In this document: piece after piece, positions 20,216-31,100 of the stretch
How the letters are laid out: each line of letters begins with the position of its first letter
Position numbering within the stretch: the first letter of the stretch is position 1
Assembly (NCBI RefSeq): GCF_011386835.1
Contig: NW_027052932.1
Coordinates: 30,001-94,000 of the forward strand
Origin: Chrysemys picta bellii
Taxonomy: Eukaryota > Chordata > Testudines > Emydidae
Reading direction: 5' to 3'
Length of the DNA stretch: 64,000 nt
Program-made: the position numbers and the translations under genes
The notes under the pieces: model-generated
The model's input: the letters and a program-made list of their open reading frames with translations, nothing else
What the model was told of the DNA's origin: nothing
The model's database searches: none

Positions 20216-21732
20216 TGTGATAAATGAGTGGGGGTAGCACCCCAACCATTCAGTAGCTATAGAATCCTCCTTAGCAGCTGTACCCTAACTGCCTTACCTG
20301 TAAAGAGTTAAGAGGTAAGCTTAAAATGAGTTGGCACCTGAACAAGGGAACCAGTAAGGAAGCTGTACCCTCTCAAAGTGGGGAAAAGTGCTGGGTGTGT
20401 GGGTCTTTTGTTCTCTTGGCTGCAGAGGGACAGGGCAGTACTTATGCCGTAAAAAGCTCTGGGCCAGGTATGAAAAATCATCAGGATCATACCTAGAAAC
20501 TACTCATTTGGAACCACCGATATGGAAGTTGTCAGGGTTCCCTCCCCACTCTAAACTCTAGGGTAAAGACGTGGGGACCCGCATGAAGAGCTCCTAAGCT
20601 TTTTCTACCAGCTTAGGTTAAAACCCCCAAGGTACAAAATTCCCTGCACCCTGAGAAATGCTTCTCTCACTGCCACCATCAAGTGTTTTAAACAGGAATC
20701 CGGGAAAGGAACCACTTGAAGTTCCCCTTCCCCCCAAAATACCCTCTCAAGACCGTACACCCCCTTTCCTGGGAAGCTTGAGAATAATCTCCTAACCAAT
20801 TGGTTACACCGTGATCTAAAAATCCACTCCCGGGGTTTTAAAACCATAGAAAACAGTCAGGTTCTTAAAAGAAGGATTTCATTAAAACAAAGAAGGTAAA
20901 ATCAGGATGGTAACTATTTTACAGGGTACTCAATTTCCAAACTCCGAGGGATTCCCCCTCTGGACAAAACCTTAAAGTTACAGAAAAAAACAGGAATAAC
21001 CCCTCCTTCTAACACAGGGAAAGCTCACCAAGCAAAACAAACAGAAACCTACTCGCAATGCTGACTAAACTTACTTTAGAAAAGTGAGGTTTGGTGAGAA
21101 GATGACTGGTTGAGGAGATTGATTTTCTGCAGGTACTTCTTGTCTCCCAAGATCACTCTGACTCAGACAAAGAGCCACACACAAAGTCTTCTCCTCTCCC
21201 AAGATTTGAAAGTATCTTGTCCCCTTATTGGTCAGATGCCAGCCAGGTCAGGTGTCAGTCTGGCTACCTGAATTTCTTAATCCTTTACTGGTAAGAGGAT
21301 TTTATAGCACTGCATCAGACCCTCTCCCCCGTCCCTTTATATTTATGACAGAAGTAGAACAAGAAATGTTCAGGTAGACACGATTAGGCCGATCTCTTTT
21401 TATGGCTTGTGGATTCCTGTGTGCTAACCCCACGTGCTTTTGTTTTGTTGTAACCTTTAAACTGGATCCCAAGAAAGCTACTCTTGGTGATTAATCCTTG
21501 CAGTTGCTCTTTTAAGATCTAGCAATAACCTAAGTTTTCCAAGGGTGTTTTCTTTCTTTTTTTTAAATAAAATTTCCTTCTTGTAAGAACATGACTGGAT
21601 TTCTGTGTCTTATGAGGTAAAGAGGTTGTGCATATATTAATCAGCCAGTACAACCGCTGGGTTCTCCTTTTCTTTTGTTTCCTTTCTTGGCTTTCCCGAA
21701 GAAGGGGTGGAAAAGCCGAGGGGCCCCAGAAA
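20216..21732. mobile_element. LTR type B inserted in DIRS, truncated by the duplication junction (copy 1)
   Basis: It starts TGTGATAAATGAG right after CCATC. In copy 2 the same element runs to AGCCTTGACA at 62475 followed by ACATC, so the target duplication is CCATC/ACATC (one mismatch). Here the element stops at 21732, where sequence switches to an MROH intron. It contains a nested LTR at 20530-21350. Confidence 0.75.
20530..21350. mobile_element. Solo LTR type C nested in LTR B, TSD GAAGT (copy 1)
   Basis: It begins TGTCAGGGTTCCCTCCCC and ends TTTATATTTATGACA, so TGTCA...TGACA ends are inverted. A perfect 5-bp duplication GAAGT flanks it (20525-20529 and 21351-21355). A second member is at 39223-40050. 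It is the youngest layer of the nest. Confidence 0.88.
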
Positions 21733-22180
21733 TGCTGCTGGTTCCAGGGGTCGTTAATCCCCCCTGATTCCTCAGAGGCGTCTCAGTCTCAGGTTCTCGT
21801 TCCCTTGCAGCAGGAGGACGTCACGGCCAATGTGATGCGTCAGCTCCGTATCATGCCGCACTTGCGCCAGGTGCCCGAGGCGCTGCAGGGCCTGTGCCTC
21901 TGAGGCCACTAGCAACTCCCGCTCCCTGCTGCAGGTACTGCTCTGGCTCTCCGTAAATGAGGAGCTAGTGGAAGGAGAAATGGAGCCCCCTGGCACTCAC
22001 AGAAACCCTCTCCCCTCTCTGTGGAGCAGGGTCCTTTCCTCTGCCCCCAAATTCCTTCATCTGGGACAGGAGCTCTTTCCCTCACACCCATTCCCCTCCC
22101 CACTTTCCTTGATCTACCCCCATCCCATTCCCCCTGCACCCAGGCAGAGCTCTGCCTGCCCCATATGGTGCAGAAAGGCC
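21733..22180. repeat. Inverted-repeat arm T around the MROH terminal exon
   Basis: The reverse complement of 28083-28532, with small indels by eye. It carries the terminal MROH exon and its 3' flank. It starts exactly at the duplication junction, with GAAA shared by both sides. Confidence 0.8.
21811..21903 (+). pseudogene. Terminal exon of an MROH-type HEAT-repeat gene, isolated
   Basis: A 93-bp exon after acceptor CCCTTGCAG (21802-21810) reads QEDVTANVMRQLRIMPHLRQ, VPEALQGLCL and a stop at 21901-21903. It matches the minus-strand terminal exon at 28354-28446 except for Pro in place of Arg. Maestro/MROH proteins are HEAT-repeat proteins, and this looks like the last exon of a member. No upstream exons exist on the plus strand because the duplication junction lies 78 bp before it. 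Confidence 0.7.
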
Positions 22181-24064
22181 GTTGTGTCAGGGCCCCACCC
22201 CTAGCCCCACTGAAGCTCGGAAAGCTCCACTTTTGAGGAGGTGGGGGTGGGACAGAGGATCAGGGCTAGCTTCACCTCCTGCCCTTTATTCTCCCCTTGG
22301 CTCTTCTATGGGGTCTCTGGGTGTGAATCGGAGCCTCATTCCCAGCTGTCTTCCAGGCCCTGGATCTGGCACAGCCTCCCAGACGGGCACAGCCTGCAGC
22401 TGAGCCACGTCAGGGAGCAGTGGGGACAGGTCACCTCGTCCCATCCAAGCAAGCAATGCTGGGGGTCAGAGAGGCTTAGATGGGAGACCCTGATCTCTCA
22501 TGGAGGTAAGAGCCATTTACTCCTTGGGGCGTGTGGGTCTCTTGGGGGAGAAATGGGATCCTCGATGCACAGCCTGGCTGGGAGCTTCCCCTGTCCCTGG
22601 CTCCCAGTGACAGCGATGAGATGAGGAGGAATGAAGCTTGGAGAAGAATAGAACTTGCCCCCGCGTGGGCCAGGTTCTAAGGAGGAGGGTATATAACGGG
22701 GGGCTTGGCCTGTGGGCTATAAAGCCTGGAGCTAGGCCAAATGGATTACAGAGTGAGCTCCAGCTGAGGGGAAACCAGGGGAAACCGCAACAAAGGTACA
22801 GGAGCAGGCCTAGCTGTTCGGTACAGGGCCTTGGGGCAGAACCTAGAATCCAGGGTAGGACTGGTTCTCCCACGGTCTCTAAGGAAGGGGATGTACAGGG
22901 CCATAGAAAGGGCTACCAAGGCCAGCAAGGGCAGGCCGATCCAAAGTCAGGCTGAGGAAAAGCCCCCAAGGGACAGAGGATCTTGTTTCAGTTAAAGACA
23001 TTTTTTGACTTTTCGTTTGGGATGAGCGCGACCCAGGAAGGAGTGGGACTAAAAGATGGTCGCCTGGCCGAAGGGCTGAGTTCCCAGCCCAAAACCTGCT
23101 GGCGGGTGTGCTAGCCCAAGAAATCTGTGACCCCAGGCCTTGAAGGAAGGGGCACCTATCGGTGAGTGAACTCTGTTACAAGCCTGCTTCCATTGTGGAA
23201 AGAGCCTGGTATTGGAGAGTGGTGGGGATGGCCTGTGGGCGAGGATGGCTGGAGGGGTCATACAGGAGGGGCAGCAGCGTCCAGTGAGGAGATCAGGGAA
23301 CGGGTTGTTTGCAGTCCTGCCACTGAGCGGTAACGTGATCCTGGCCAGGTCACTCTCCCACCTGGTGCCTCACTTTCTCTGTCTTTGAAATGGGGATCAT
23401 CCCGACCCACATTAAGAAAGGGTTTGATCCTCTGCTCTTGCTTCCCAAATCCCTGCCCTCCTTGTCCCACACAGGCCTCTGCCCTGTTGCTCAAACTCCC
23501 ATGCACATGTTAGTGCCTGTGTCACCCCCGCAACTGCAAGGTCTCATGTACAGTCCCCTGCCAGCAAACTGAAGCTGCCACTAGATCCAGAATAGGAATC
23601 GCAGTTCCTGTGCGCTGCCCTGAATGGAGTCTAGACTCTGGGCATGGGGAAGGCCAACGCTCACATCCAGGTAGATCATCAACCTACTCCTCTGTCCCAG
23701 GAGCAGGAAGGCCTCTGGTTCGTGCTCCCTTCGGTAGCTGGAGCTGCTGAGTTGGGAGTGTGGTGGGCAGAGATGGGAACAGGCCATAGGATGAATCAAG
23801 TGTCAGGGGGAGACTCCCTGTGTGTGGGAGATGATGTTGCCCCTCTGTGGGGAATCCCTTCCTTGCAGATGCTGGGCTTTAGGTGCTGGACTCTGCCAGG
23901 AAGCCTAGCTCCCATCCCTAGCAGCTTGGCTGTTCCCTACACTGCTGTGCACTAGGCCCTCTGCAGAAATGTGCTCTGGGCAAGGACTACAGAGCCTGCT
24001 GTCATCCTGGCAGGTGTCACCCCAGGTTCCATAATCCTGACCCCTGGTCTCCCTCCGCTAGCAG
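22181..24064. other. Intergenic stretch with an LTR-like fragment
   Basis: No gene is recognised. Around 22680-23160 the sequence has a TATA box (TATATAA, 22690-22696) and CTATAAAGCC followed by a G-rich leader-like segment, as in an LTR 3' part; the class is not determined. At 22440-22490 the words GGCTTAGATGGGAGACC resemble the internal part of 5S-derived SINEs. Confidence 0.4.
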
Positions 24065-24160
24065 GCTCTGAGCAAGGCCTGCCCAGAGAACATGGATGAC
24101 GATCTCTCGATCCTGCTGACAGCACCCCCCAGCACAGACAAACTCCAGCACATCTTGGAG
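24065..24160 (+). pseudogene. Isolated MROH-type HEAT-repeat exon (plus strand)
   Basis: A 96-bp phase-0 exon between acceptor TAGCAG and donor GTGAGC reads ALSKACPENMDDDLSILLTA and ends DKLQHILE. It aligns by eye with the minus-strand exon at 31101-31196 (VLPDLLDAMLGNLLAESPDT...LHYILE), so it is the same exon of a family paralogue. The exon that should follow (HINYW type) is not found nearby, so it is an orphan. Confidence 0.65.
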
Positions 24161-25299
24161 GTGAGCAGAATGGGGAGGGGCCGCAGGGGTTTTACCTTAG
24201 CCCTGGGGACTCCTAGAAAGAAGAGACTGGAAAATCCATGTTTCTATTGGATCCTTCCAACTATGCATTCGTGATATAAACTCACTGGGTGACCTTGGGG
24301 TAACTCACTTCCCCCTTACGGCATCAGTCTTCTCCACTATCAAATCTACACTGGGGAAGAAGGACAGAAGACCCGACAACCACCTTCACCTCTGGGTGTC
24401 TGGTCCTGGGAGCCGAAACCAACTGGACTATCTGCCCCATCTCCTAAACTGCCCTGTCTTTCCCTCCTAGGGCCTTGTCCTTAGTGCTCAGCCTGGCCCC
24501 TTCCCAGCTTGTCCCTGACCTTTAAAGGACTCTCCAAGCCCCTCCCATGCCTGCTTCCCTTGGGGTCTCTCTCCTGGCTGAGCACAGGCTGCCCTTCTAT
24601 CTCTCAGCAGGCCTGGGTCCTAGTCACAGGCTGCGTCTTGTCACGTGACCCCCACACTTATTCCCTTCACTCTAGGGAGCTGCATCACCTGGGCTAGGTG
24701 CAGTTGAGCTCCAACCCCTTTCCTGGCCATCTCACCCTGGGACAGGTTGAAACTGGTAACCTGTGGGTAACAGTAACTGGTTGCTCCCAAAGGTGCTGAA
24801 GACACAATGGAAGAGGAAATCCTTTGGCCTGGATTGAAATTATTCCGACTGAAAGTGAATGAGAGAAAATAGGTCCAGAGTTCTCTTCCTGGCAGCAGAA
24901 AATGTAGCGATTGATAGAAGTTCAGGTCAGAAAGGACCATTATGTGCATCTAGTCGCCCCTCCTGTATAACTCAGGGCCTAGAATGTAACCAAGTGGTTC
25001 CTTCAGCCAACCATAGCATGGGACTGAGCCAGAGCACGTCTTTCAGAACGACATCCGCATGCAGGAGAGCCAGCTGGCTACCAGAAAATCTCTCTTCTGC
25101 AGTGACGTGGGGTTAAGGGACATGGCGGAAAAGACATGGCGGCTGTGACTAAACTTAGAGCAGGGTGGGAAACGGAGACGCAGTTGGGACCTGTCTACAC
25201 TACAGGTCTGTCGTGCGTTTGTAATCTGCTGACCCCCACATGTTGTTCAGAGGCTATGGACAACACAGCTCCTAAAGGTACGTTTGTTCTGTGCTTATC

Positions 25300-26040
25300 C
25301 CCTATGTACCAGCAGGGCTGGACGGCATTTCTCCCAATGCAAAGTCCTATACGTGGCAACAAGGCACGCCGGCCACACCTCCAGAATGGGGACGTGTATC
25401 CAGGAAAGCAGTGACTCTGAAAAGGATTTAGGGGCCAGAGTGGAGAAGCCACTCAACATGAGCTCCCAGTGTGATGCTGTGGTGAACAGGGCTAAAGCCA
25501 TCATTAGACGAAGGAGAAGAGCCGTGAGTAGGATAGGGAGGTGACACAGCAGCAGTGAGACTGCTATTGGAATACTGCCTCCAGTCTTGGTGTCCTCCTT
25601 TGAAAAAGATGGTCCTAGAAATTGGAGCTGGGGCAGCAAAGAGCCACCAAATGTTCTGAGGGTTGGAGAAAAATGCCTTCTAGTGAGCTATTGAAAGAGC
25701 TCAACCTGTTTAGCTTATCAAAAGGAGATTGAAAGGTGACTTCACTGAAGTGTTGAAATGCCTTAATGGAGAGAAAATATTGGGTATTAAAGGGTTCTTT
25801 AATCGAGCAGAGAAAGGCAGAGCAAGACCCAATGGCTGGAAGGTGAAAAGAGACAAATTCCTATGACAAATAAGGCACAAATATTCAACAGCGAGGATGA
25901 TTGAACCCAGGAAGAAGCTACCATGGAAAGTGGTGGATTCTCCATCTCTTGATGTCATTTAATAAGGACTAGATGCCTTTCCGGAATGTGTTTGCCCCAA
26001 AAGTAGCTATTGTGGTAGACAGGAGGCCTGTGATATGCAG
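25300..26040 (+). mobile_element. Decayed CR1-like LINE fragment
   Basis: Remnants of a LINE ORF2 C-terminus: GARVEKPLNMSSQCDAVVNR corresponds to the CR1 box DLGV..DEKLDMSQQCALV in the intact copy. It is followed by degenerate sequence to about 26040. It is present in reverse in arm A' (34580-35320). Confidence 0.65.
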
Positions 26041-26677
26041 GGGGTCAGATTAGATGCTCTAACGGTCTCTGCTGCCCATAAAGTCTACTCATTTCTGAGA
26101 AACCGAGTGTAGCATTGGGAGCAGCCTCTGTTTTTTAAACAATCAGTTTGTCAGCACCTGCAGGACAATTTGGTTTTTAGGACTAGTGAGCATGGACTTG
26201 TCAAGAACAAATCATTCCAGACCAATCCTAGCTCCTTCTTTGGCAGGGTTAGGGGCCTAGTGGAGATGGCTAAACAGTAGATGTGATCTATCTTGGTGTT
26301 AATAAGGCTTTTGACACAGTCCCATAGGACATTCTCACAAGCAAACAGATGCTGCTTAGCACTGTCAGAGCAGCTTTTGCTGGGGGATTCTCCCAGCACT
26401 TTCCAATAGTGGGAAAGTATGAAATCCCCATTTGACTGCTAGGGACAGAGCCTAGAGGGGGCAGCAACTTACCTCAAGTCCCACAGGTCAATAGGAAACC
26501 AGCAATGGAACCCAGGAGTCCTGACTCCCAGTTCCCTGCTCCAATCACTCCAGCGGAGCACACTCCCTCTCAAAGCAGGGGGACCGGACATGAGGGCCTG
26601 GTTGTAATTGCCAGCTGTGGGAGGGAGTGTGCAGCAGTGGTTAGTGAAGGGGCCTGGAAATAAGGACTGCTGGGTCT

Positions 26678-26880
26678 ATTGGAGAGTGTCACTAGGAGCA
26701 GTGCATAAGATGAGGTGTCCTATCATGTTTACTCAGATCAGATTAGGACATAATAGAATGGCTGAAATAGTTTATTTTATTTGTATTGTATTATTTTGCA
26801 ATTGTTAAGAGCAGCAACTACTTAGCTCAGACTGAAGCATCTTATCTAATTTTTGAGATCTAAGTGTCTCCTCTTTGAGT
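26678..26880. repeat. Short inverted arm (partner 33003-33205)
   Basis: The AT-rich segment with ATGAGGTGTCCTATCATGTT recurs as its reverse complement at 33003-33205. It extends the inverted-repeat system beyond arm A. Confidence 0.8.
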
Positions 26881-26989
26881 GCCACGAGACAATTTAACAC
26901 ATTGTGAGAAAGAATTTTCATTGCCACTTGTTATGATTTCAAGAAACAAACTGGTTTAGTTTGAATAGGATTTTCGGTCAGAAACGGTT

Positions 26990-27460
26990 TCAATGAAATT
27001 TCCCCACCATCTCGATTCCTGGGCTCTATCTCTGCCTTTCAGGGGGGCGGGGTGTTACTGTCTGTTAGAACAGGAGTCTGATTTGGATAGGGATAGAGAA
27101 CTCTTCAATGTTTTTAATGAAGTAAATACTAATGGGAATTGTGTGATCATGGGAGACTTTAACTTCCCAGATATAGACTGGAGGACAAGTGCTATTAATA
27201 TAATAGGGCTCAGATTTTCCTAGATGTGATAGCTGATGGATTGCTTCACCAAGTAGTTGCTGAACCAACAAGAGGGGATGCCATTTTCGATTTGGTTTTG
27301 GTGAGTAGTGAGGATCTCTTAGAAGAAATGGTTGTAGGGGACAGCCTTGGTTTGAGCGATCATGAGCTAATTCAGTTTAAACTAAATGGAAGGGTAAACA
27401 AAAATAGATCTGTGACTAGGGTTTTTTTTTTTTCAAAAGGGCTAACTTTAAAAAATTAAG
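26990..27460 (+). mobile_element. LINE endonuclease remnant
   Basis: Two frames in succession give VIMGDFNFPDIDWRTS and then LLHQVVAEPTRGDAIFDLVL with a later SDHELIQF box. These are conserved parts of a CR1/L2-type endonuclease. A frameshift separates them near 27215. The element is truncated on both sides. Confidence 0.75.
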
Positions 27461-27503
27461 GAAATTAGTTAGGGAAGTGGATTGGACTGAAGGACTTGTG
27501 GAA

Positions 27504-28080
27504 CAGATGGATCAGACTGAACAGGTTCCAAACCTCTCGGAGGCTCTTACCTTCTAAACAGGGACGTCTGTTTTCTAGTGAAATCAGGAAAAAGAAAGGA
27601 GAAAACTCAAAAGAGGTTCCTCCTGGCGCTCATGTACGTGACCCCTAATACTCTCTCAGTCCTCAAAGAGAGACCTCGAGAAGGAGACTTGCTGAAGGAA
27701 AACTACAGGGGACTCAGAGGTTTCCCTGGCCCTGTGCCCCTGTCCTGCCTGGCTGATGTCAGCATCTCTCTGTGAGGTCACCACCTCCCCTGCAACTTTG
27801 ACCAATAGGCTGAGGTCCAGCAAAAGGCCTTTGTGATGTCACTGCCACACCCACCCCTCCCCTGCAGTGTTAATGTCCTGCCGCAGGCCAGACCCTTTGG
27901 AGGTTTGAGCTACTCCCTGTGGATCACCCCGCTCAATGAGTGTTCATTCTAGGAAGCAAGCCGGCTAGACAGTAAAACAGCAGAGGCTGCTCCCAATACT
28001 ACACTCGGTTTCTCAGAAATGAGTAGACTTTATGGGCAGAAGAGACAGTTAGAGCATCTAACCTGACCCCCTGCATATCA
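27504..28080 (-). repeat. Promoter/5'-exon-like module R1a
   Basis: One of three copies (also 32592-33002 and 33996-34580). On the minus strand it has an inverted CCAAT box (27802-27806) and TGACATCA-like CRE words, then a ~200-bp segment ending at donor AAG|GTAAGA (27545-27551). This looks like a promoter with a 5' non-coding exon of the MROH units. Function is inferred only from these motifs. Confidence 0.5.
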
Positions 28081-28082
28081 CA

Positions 28083-28532
28083 GGCCTTTCTGCACCATAT
28101 GGGGCAGGCAGAGCTCTGCCTGGGCGCAGGGGGAATGGGATGGGGGTAGATCAAGGAAAGCGGGGAGGGGAATGGGTGTGAGGGAAAGAGCTCCTGTTCC
28201 AGATGAAGGAATTTGGGGGCAGAGGAAAGGACCCTGCTCCACAGAGAGGGGAGAGGGTTTCTGTGAGTGCCAGGGGGCTCCCCTTCCACTAGCTCCCCAT
28301 TTACAGAGAGCCAGAGCAGTACCTGCAGCAGAGAGCGGGAGTTGCTGGTGGCCTCAGAGGCACAGGCCCTGCAGCGCCTCGGGCACCTGGCGCAAGTGCC
28401 GCATGATACGGAGCTGGCGCATCACATTGGCCGTGACGTCCTCCTGCTGCAAGGGAACGAGAAACTGTCTGAGACTCAGACGCCTCCGAGGAATCAGGGG
28501 GGATTAACTGCCCCTGGAACCAGCAGCATTTC
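28083..28532. repeat. Inverted-repeat arm T' (partner 21733-22180)
   Basis: The reverse complement of arm T. It includes the minus-strand MROH terminal exon and its 3' flank and abuts module R1a on its low side. Confidence 0.8.
28354..28446 (-). CDS. Terminal exon of the minus-strand MROH-type gene
   Basis: Reads QEDVTANVMRQLRIMRHLRQ, VPEALQGLCL and a stop (28354-28356) after an acceptor with a pyrimidine tract at 28447-28455. It is phase 0, which fits the donor of the exon ending at 29997. It is the last exon of the set running from 32.0 kb down to 28.35 kb. Confidence 0.7.
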   Translation of the reverse strand, partial: QEDVTANVMRQLRIMRHLRQVPEALQGLCL

Positions 28533-28927
28533 CACCCAGCCCCTGCCCAACTCTGAGGGATGGATTCCCCCTCCTGACCCCCAGGATGGAGTCTTGTTGT
28601 CCTTCCTAGTGACCTCCAGTGGCAACCCCCCTCCTTGTACGGGGAGCTCCTGCCACTTCCCCCTCAGTGCCCCTGACAGCTGTTCCACCTCCAATCCACA
28701 GCTCAAGTTCTCAGACCCCTCTCCTCCAGCCCCACCCAGGTTGGGTAGGGAGGGGACTGTAGTGGAGGGTAGCAGGAGGGATTCTGGCAGCAGTGAAGTG
28801 GGATGTGGGGAGGTTGAGACCTTTCCCCAAGTCACCCCCATCCCATTTCCCTTTCCCCAGCCACTAATGCGGAAGCCGCAGGATGGCAACCCTGGTGAAT
28901 GGGACGGATCGGCAGCCCCTGCTGACT

Positions 28928-29463
28928 AGGGTTACCATACGTCTGGTTTTTCCCGGATATGTCCTGCTTTTCGGCAATCAAACCCCGGTCCGAGGGGAAT
29001 TGCCGAAAAGCCAAACATGTCTGGGAAAATGCCGGTCGGGCACTTCCCCTCCCGCGGCTGCTCTGCTCCGCTCCTCCCCTCTCAGACTTTAAGAGCCGAG
29101 CTGCGCGAGCCAGCGCTACTGGCTTCGGGCAGCCCCCCCTGCCTCCGGACCCCGAACTGCCGGCCAGGCACTTCCCTTCCCGGTTCCAGCTGAGCTGCTC
29201 CGCTCCTCCCCTCTCAGACTTTAAGGTTCCAGATGCGCTGGGGAAGCGCCGGCCGGGGGCGCAGGGTCTGGGGGCTGCCCGGCAAACCGTGAAGCCGGTA
29301 GCGCTGGGGCAGCCCTTTCCCCATGGCTGGCAGTGGGAGGGAGGAGCGGGCGGAGTTAGGGCGGGGAAGGGGCGGAGTTGGGCGGGGCTAGGGGTGGGGA
29401 AATGGGCGGGGCCAGGGCCCGTGGAGGGTCCTCTTTTTTTATTTATTAGACATGGTAACCCTA
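28928..29463. mobile_element. 536-bp DNA transposon with 9-bp TSD
   Basis: It begins AGGGTTACCATA and ends ATGGTAACCCTA, terminal inverted repeats. A perfect 9-bp duplication CTGCTGACT flanks it (28919-28927 and 29464-29472). The interior has CCGGACATGTCC-like words near both ends of the 5' part and a GC-rich centre. Target size of 9 bp is typical of Mutator-like elements, but no transposase is present, so the class is tentative. It sits in the last intron of the minus-strand MROH gene. Confidence 0.8.
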
Positions 29464-29996
29464 CTGCTGACTGAATCCTCCTGTTCTCTCCAGAACGGGT
29501 CCAGCCTTGCCAGCAGTAGGACAAGCGTCCCCTGCCCATGTGCCTCATCCCTGCCTGGTCAGACGCCATCACCCGTCAGTCCTTGGCCTCCCAGGCTGCC
29601 AGTGATGGGAGCAACTCTGGGTGGTGGCTCGGGTGACACAGACACCAGACCACTAGGAATTGGGTGCGGCCCTGTGGGACAGGAGAGTCTCGCAGAGGGC
29701 ACTTGGGGGACTCTCCTGCCCTTCCCAAGAGCGATAGCACCGTGTCCTGAGAACGTAAGTCTGGGATGAGGCAAAGCTTGTCATTAATTAGCCTGGCTAA
29801 AGAGCTGGGTGGAGCTGCTCCGGGGACAAGCTGGCTCGCTCCTGCTCATGGAGGTGAATTCATCCCCCTTCCCAGGAGCACCTGCTCTCCCTTTCATTCC
29901 CCACCAGGCTCCTTGTGCCAGGCCAGCGAATGGCCACAGGATGGGAATGAGGCCTGGGCCCCGCCCCAATCTCCTGAGTCTAATGCAGCTGCTCAC

Positions 29997-30050
29997 TTTG
30001 TCCCCCATCAGCTGCTGGGTTTCCCCCAGGAGGGAGTAGGTGACAGGGAG
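29997..30050 (-). pseudogene. Truncated MROH exon (3' part only)
   Basis: The minus strand reads LPVTYSLLGETQQLMGDK followed by donor GTGAGC (29991-29996), the end of a typical MROH exon. Family members have a much longer exon here, and the upstream part (the LTIHEAEDLW type of start) is missing, replaced by unrelated sequence with no obvious acceptor. This break argues that the minus-strand gene is a pseudogene or is spliced differently. Confidence 0.55.
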
Positions 30051-30291
30051 AGAGACACACACACATTTGTCCTTCTGGTTGCAGGGCTTGTGTCCTTCCA
30101 ATCCCATTGGTGGCTGCACAGTGGGCAGAGTCCTCGCTGCGTGCCCGGCCCAACAGAATTGCAGGGCGTGGTGTGGAACACAGAAAGAGATAGAGAGACT
30201 CATCCTCCAGCCGGGGTCAGTCTGAGAGAAATTGGCTGGGGTCCCAGTCTCACTCTTCTAGCGGGTGCCATTTCCCAGCTGGGTTCCTTAC

Positions 30292-30427
30292 CCCTCTGGT
30301 GCAGCAGCAGCTGGTAGAGCCGGTAAACCCCCTCTCTGGCCTGCCGGCTGATGTCCTTGGCTGGGTCACTGACGGACAGAGCCAGCTGTGCCATGTGGTG
30401 ACCCATCCTGGGGAATTCCGCTGAGTT
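30292..30427 (-). CDS. MROH-type exon: MGHHMAQLALSVSDPAKDIS segment
   Basis: A 136-bp exon between acceptor TAG (30428-30430) and donor GTAAGG (30286-30291). It encodes NSAEFPRMGHHMAQLALSV, SDPAKDISRQAREGVYRLYQ and LLLHQRG, one of the best conserved parts of MROH proteins and a HEAT-type helical repeat. It leaves in phase 1, as expected for the family. Confidence 0.8.
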
Positions 30428-30862
30428 CTAATGGACGGGAGAGGGAGAGGGGACTCCATCAGCATTTTCCTGTCAGCTCCCAGTCCCCCCCGGGCCAGGA
30501 CTCTCCTTCCCCTCAGCCCCTCTGCAGGAGATGCTAGAGCCAGACCCTTAATTTCCTCTGCCCCCAAGGAAGCCTGGAGCACAGGGCTGTGGGCAGGGCC
30601 CTCCATGAGGACTTGCTTCCCCAGCTGCTCCAGGATGACAGGGAGGCATGAACCTGGAGCACAGTCCCCTTAAAAGCCCAGAGTCACCACTTAACTAGGA
30701 CAAGAAGAACTTGACTCAAGCCAGGCTCACTCTCTGCTCTGACTCTGCCTCCCCAAGAGGAACACTCCTAACCCACAGCCCCTGCAGCAGCAGATCCTAC
30801 AGCCCGTCGGAGCCAGATCACCTACCCCTGGAGTCAGGAAGCTGGGGTCAGAGGTCACTTAC

Positions 30863-30967
30863 GTCAAACTCAGGGAGGGTGATGGTGGATCTGAGCAGGG
30901 CCGTGCTGCTCTTAACGGCCCTGGCTCTCTCTCGCGGCACCCTGGACACGATCCAGTAGTTAATGTG
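30863..30967 (-). CDS. MROH-type exon: HINYWIVSRVPRERARAV segment
   Basis: A 105-bp, phase 0 exon with acceptor CCCCACAG and donor GTAAGT. It reads HINYWIVSRVPRERARAV, then KSSTALLRSTITLPEFD. It follows the exon ending in ILE and precedes the exon beginning NSAEFP, the order seen in MROH genes. Confidence 0.8.
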
Positions 30968-31100
30968 CTGTGGGGAAAGGAGGCATTGCACTGACTGCCC
31001 TGACCAAGGATGCCCACTGGGGGCCCGGCTAGGAGGACAGACTGGAAAATGGATCTAAGAGTGAAGGTAAAATTGCCCCCACCCCTCTCATCGGGCTCAC

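Larger units (their letters stand above)
1..21732 (+). repeat. Right part of the first unit of a 40,585-bp tandem duplication
   Basis: This stretch reappears at 40586-62317 at a constant offset of 40,585 bp. The offset holds for every landmark I checked, from the 16-G run (87-102 against 40672-40687) and the 13-C run (5006-5018 against 45591-45603) to solo LTR ends near 21350 and 61935. Long translated frames in the two copies are the same. The match stops at 21732/62317, where copy 1 switches to sequence preceding an MROH exon and copy 2 continues through its LTR. The left end lies outside the window. I compared landmarks and translations, not every base. Confidence 0.93.
24035..26140. repeat. 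Inverted-repeat arm A (partner 34470-36965)
   Basis: The reverse complement of 34470-36965 with some indels. It carries an MROH exon and a decayed LINE. Translated stretches of the two arms are nearly the same, for example the exon at 24065-24160 and the LINE piece near 25440-25540. Confidence 0.85.

Noticed and set aside
28832..29572. 246-codon minus-strand frame
   Set aside because: Most of it lies in the GC-rich transposon at 28928-29463 and matches no protein family I know.
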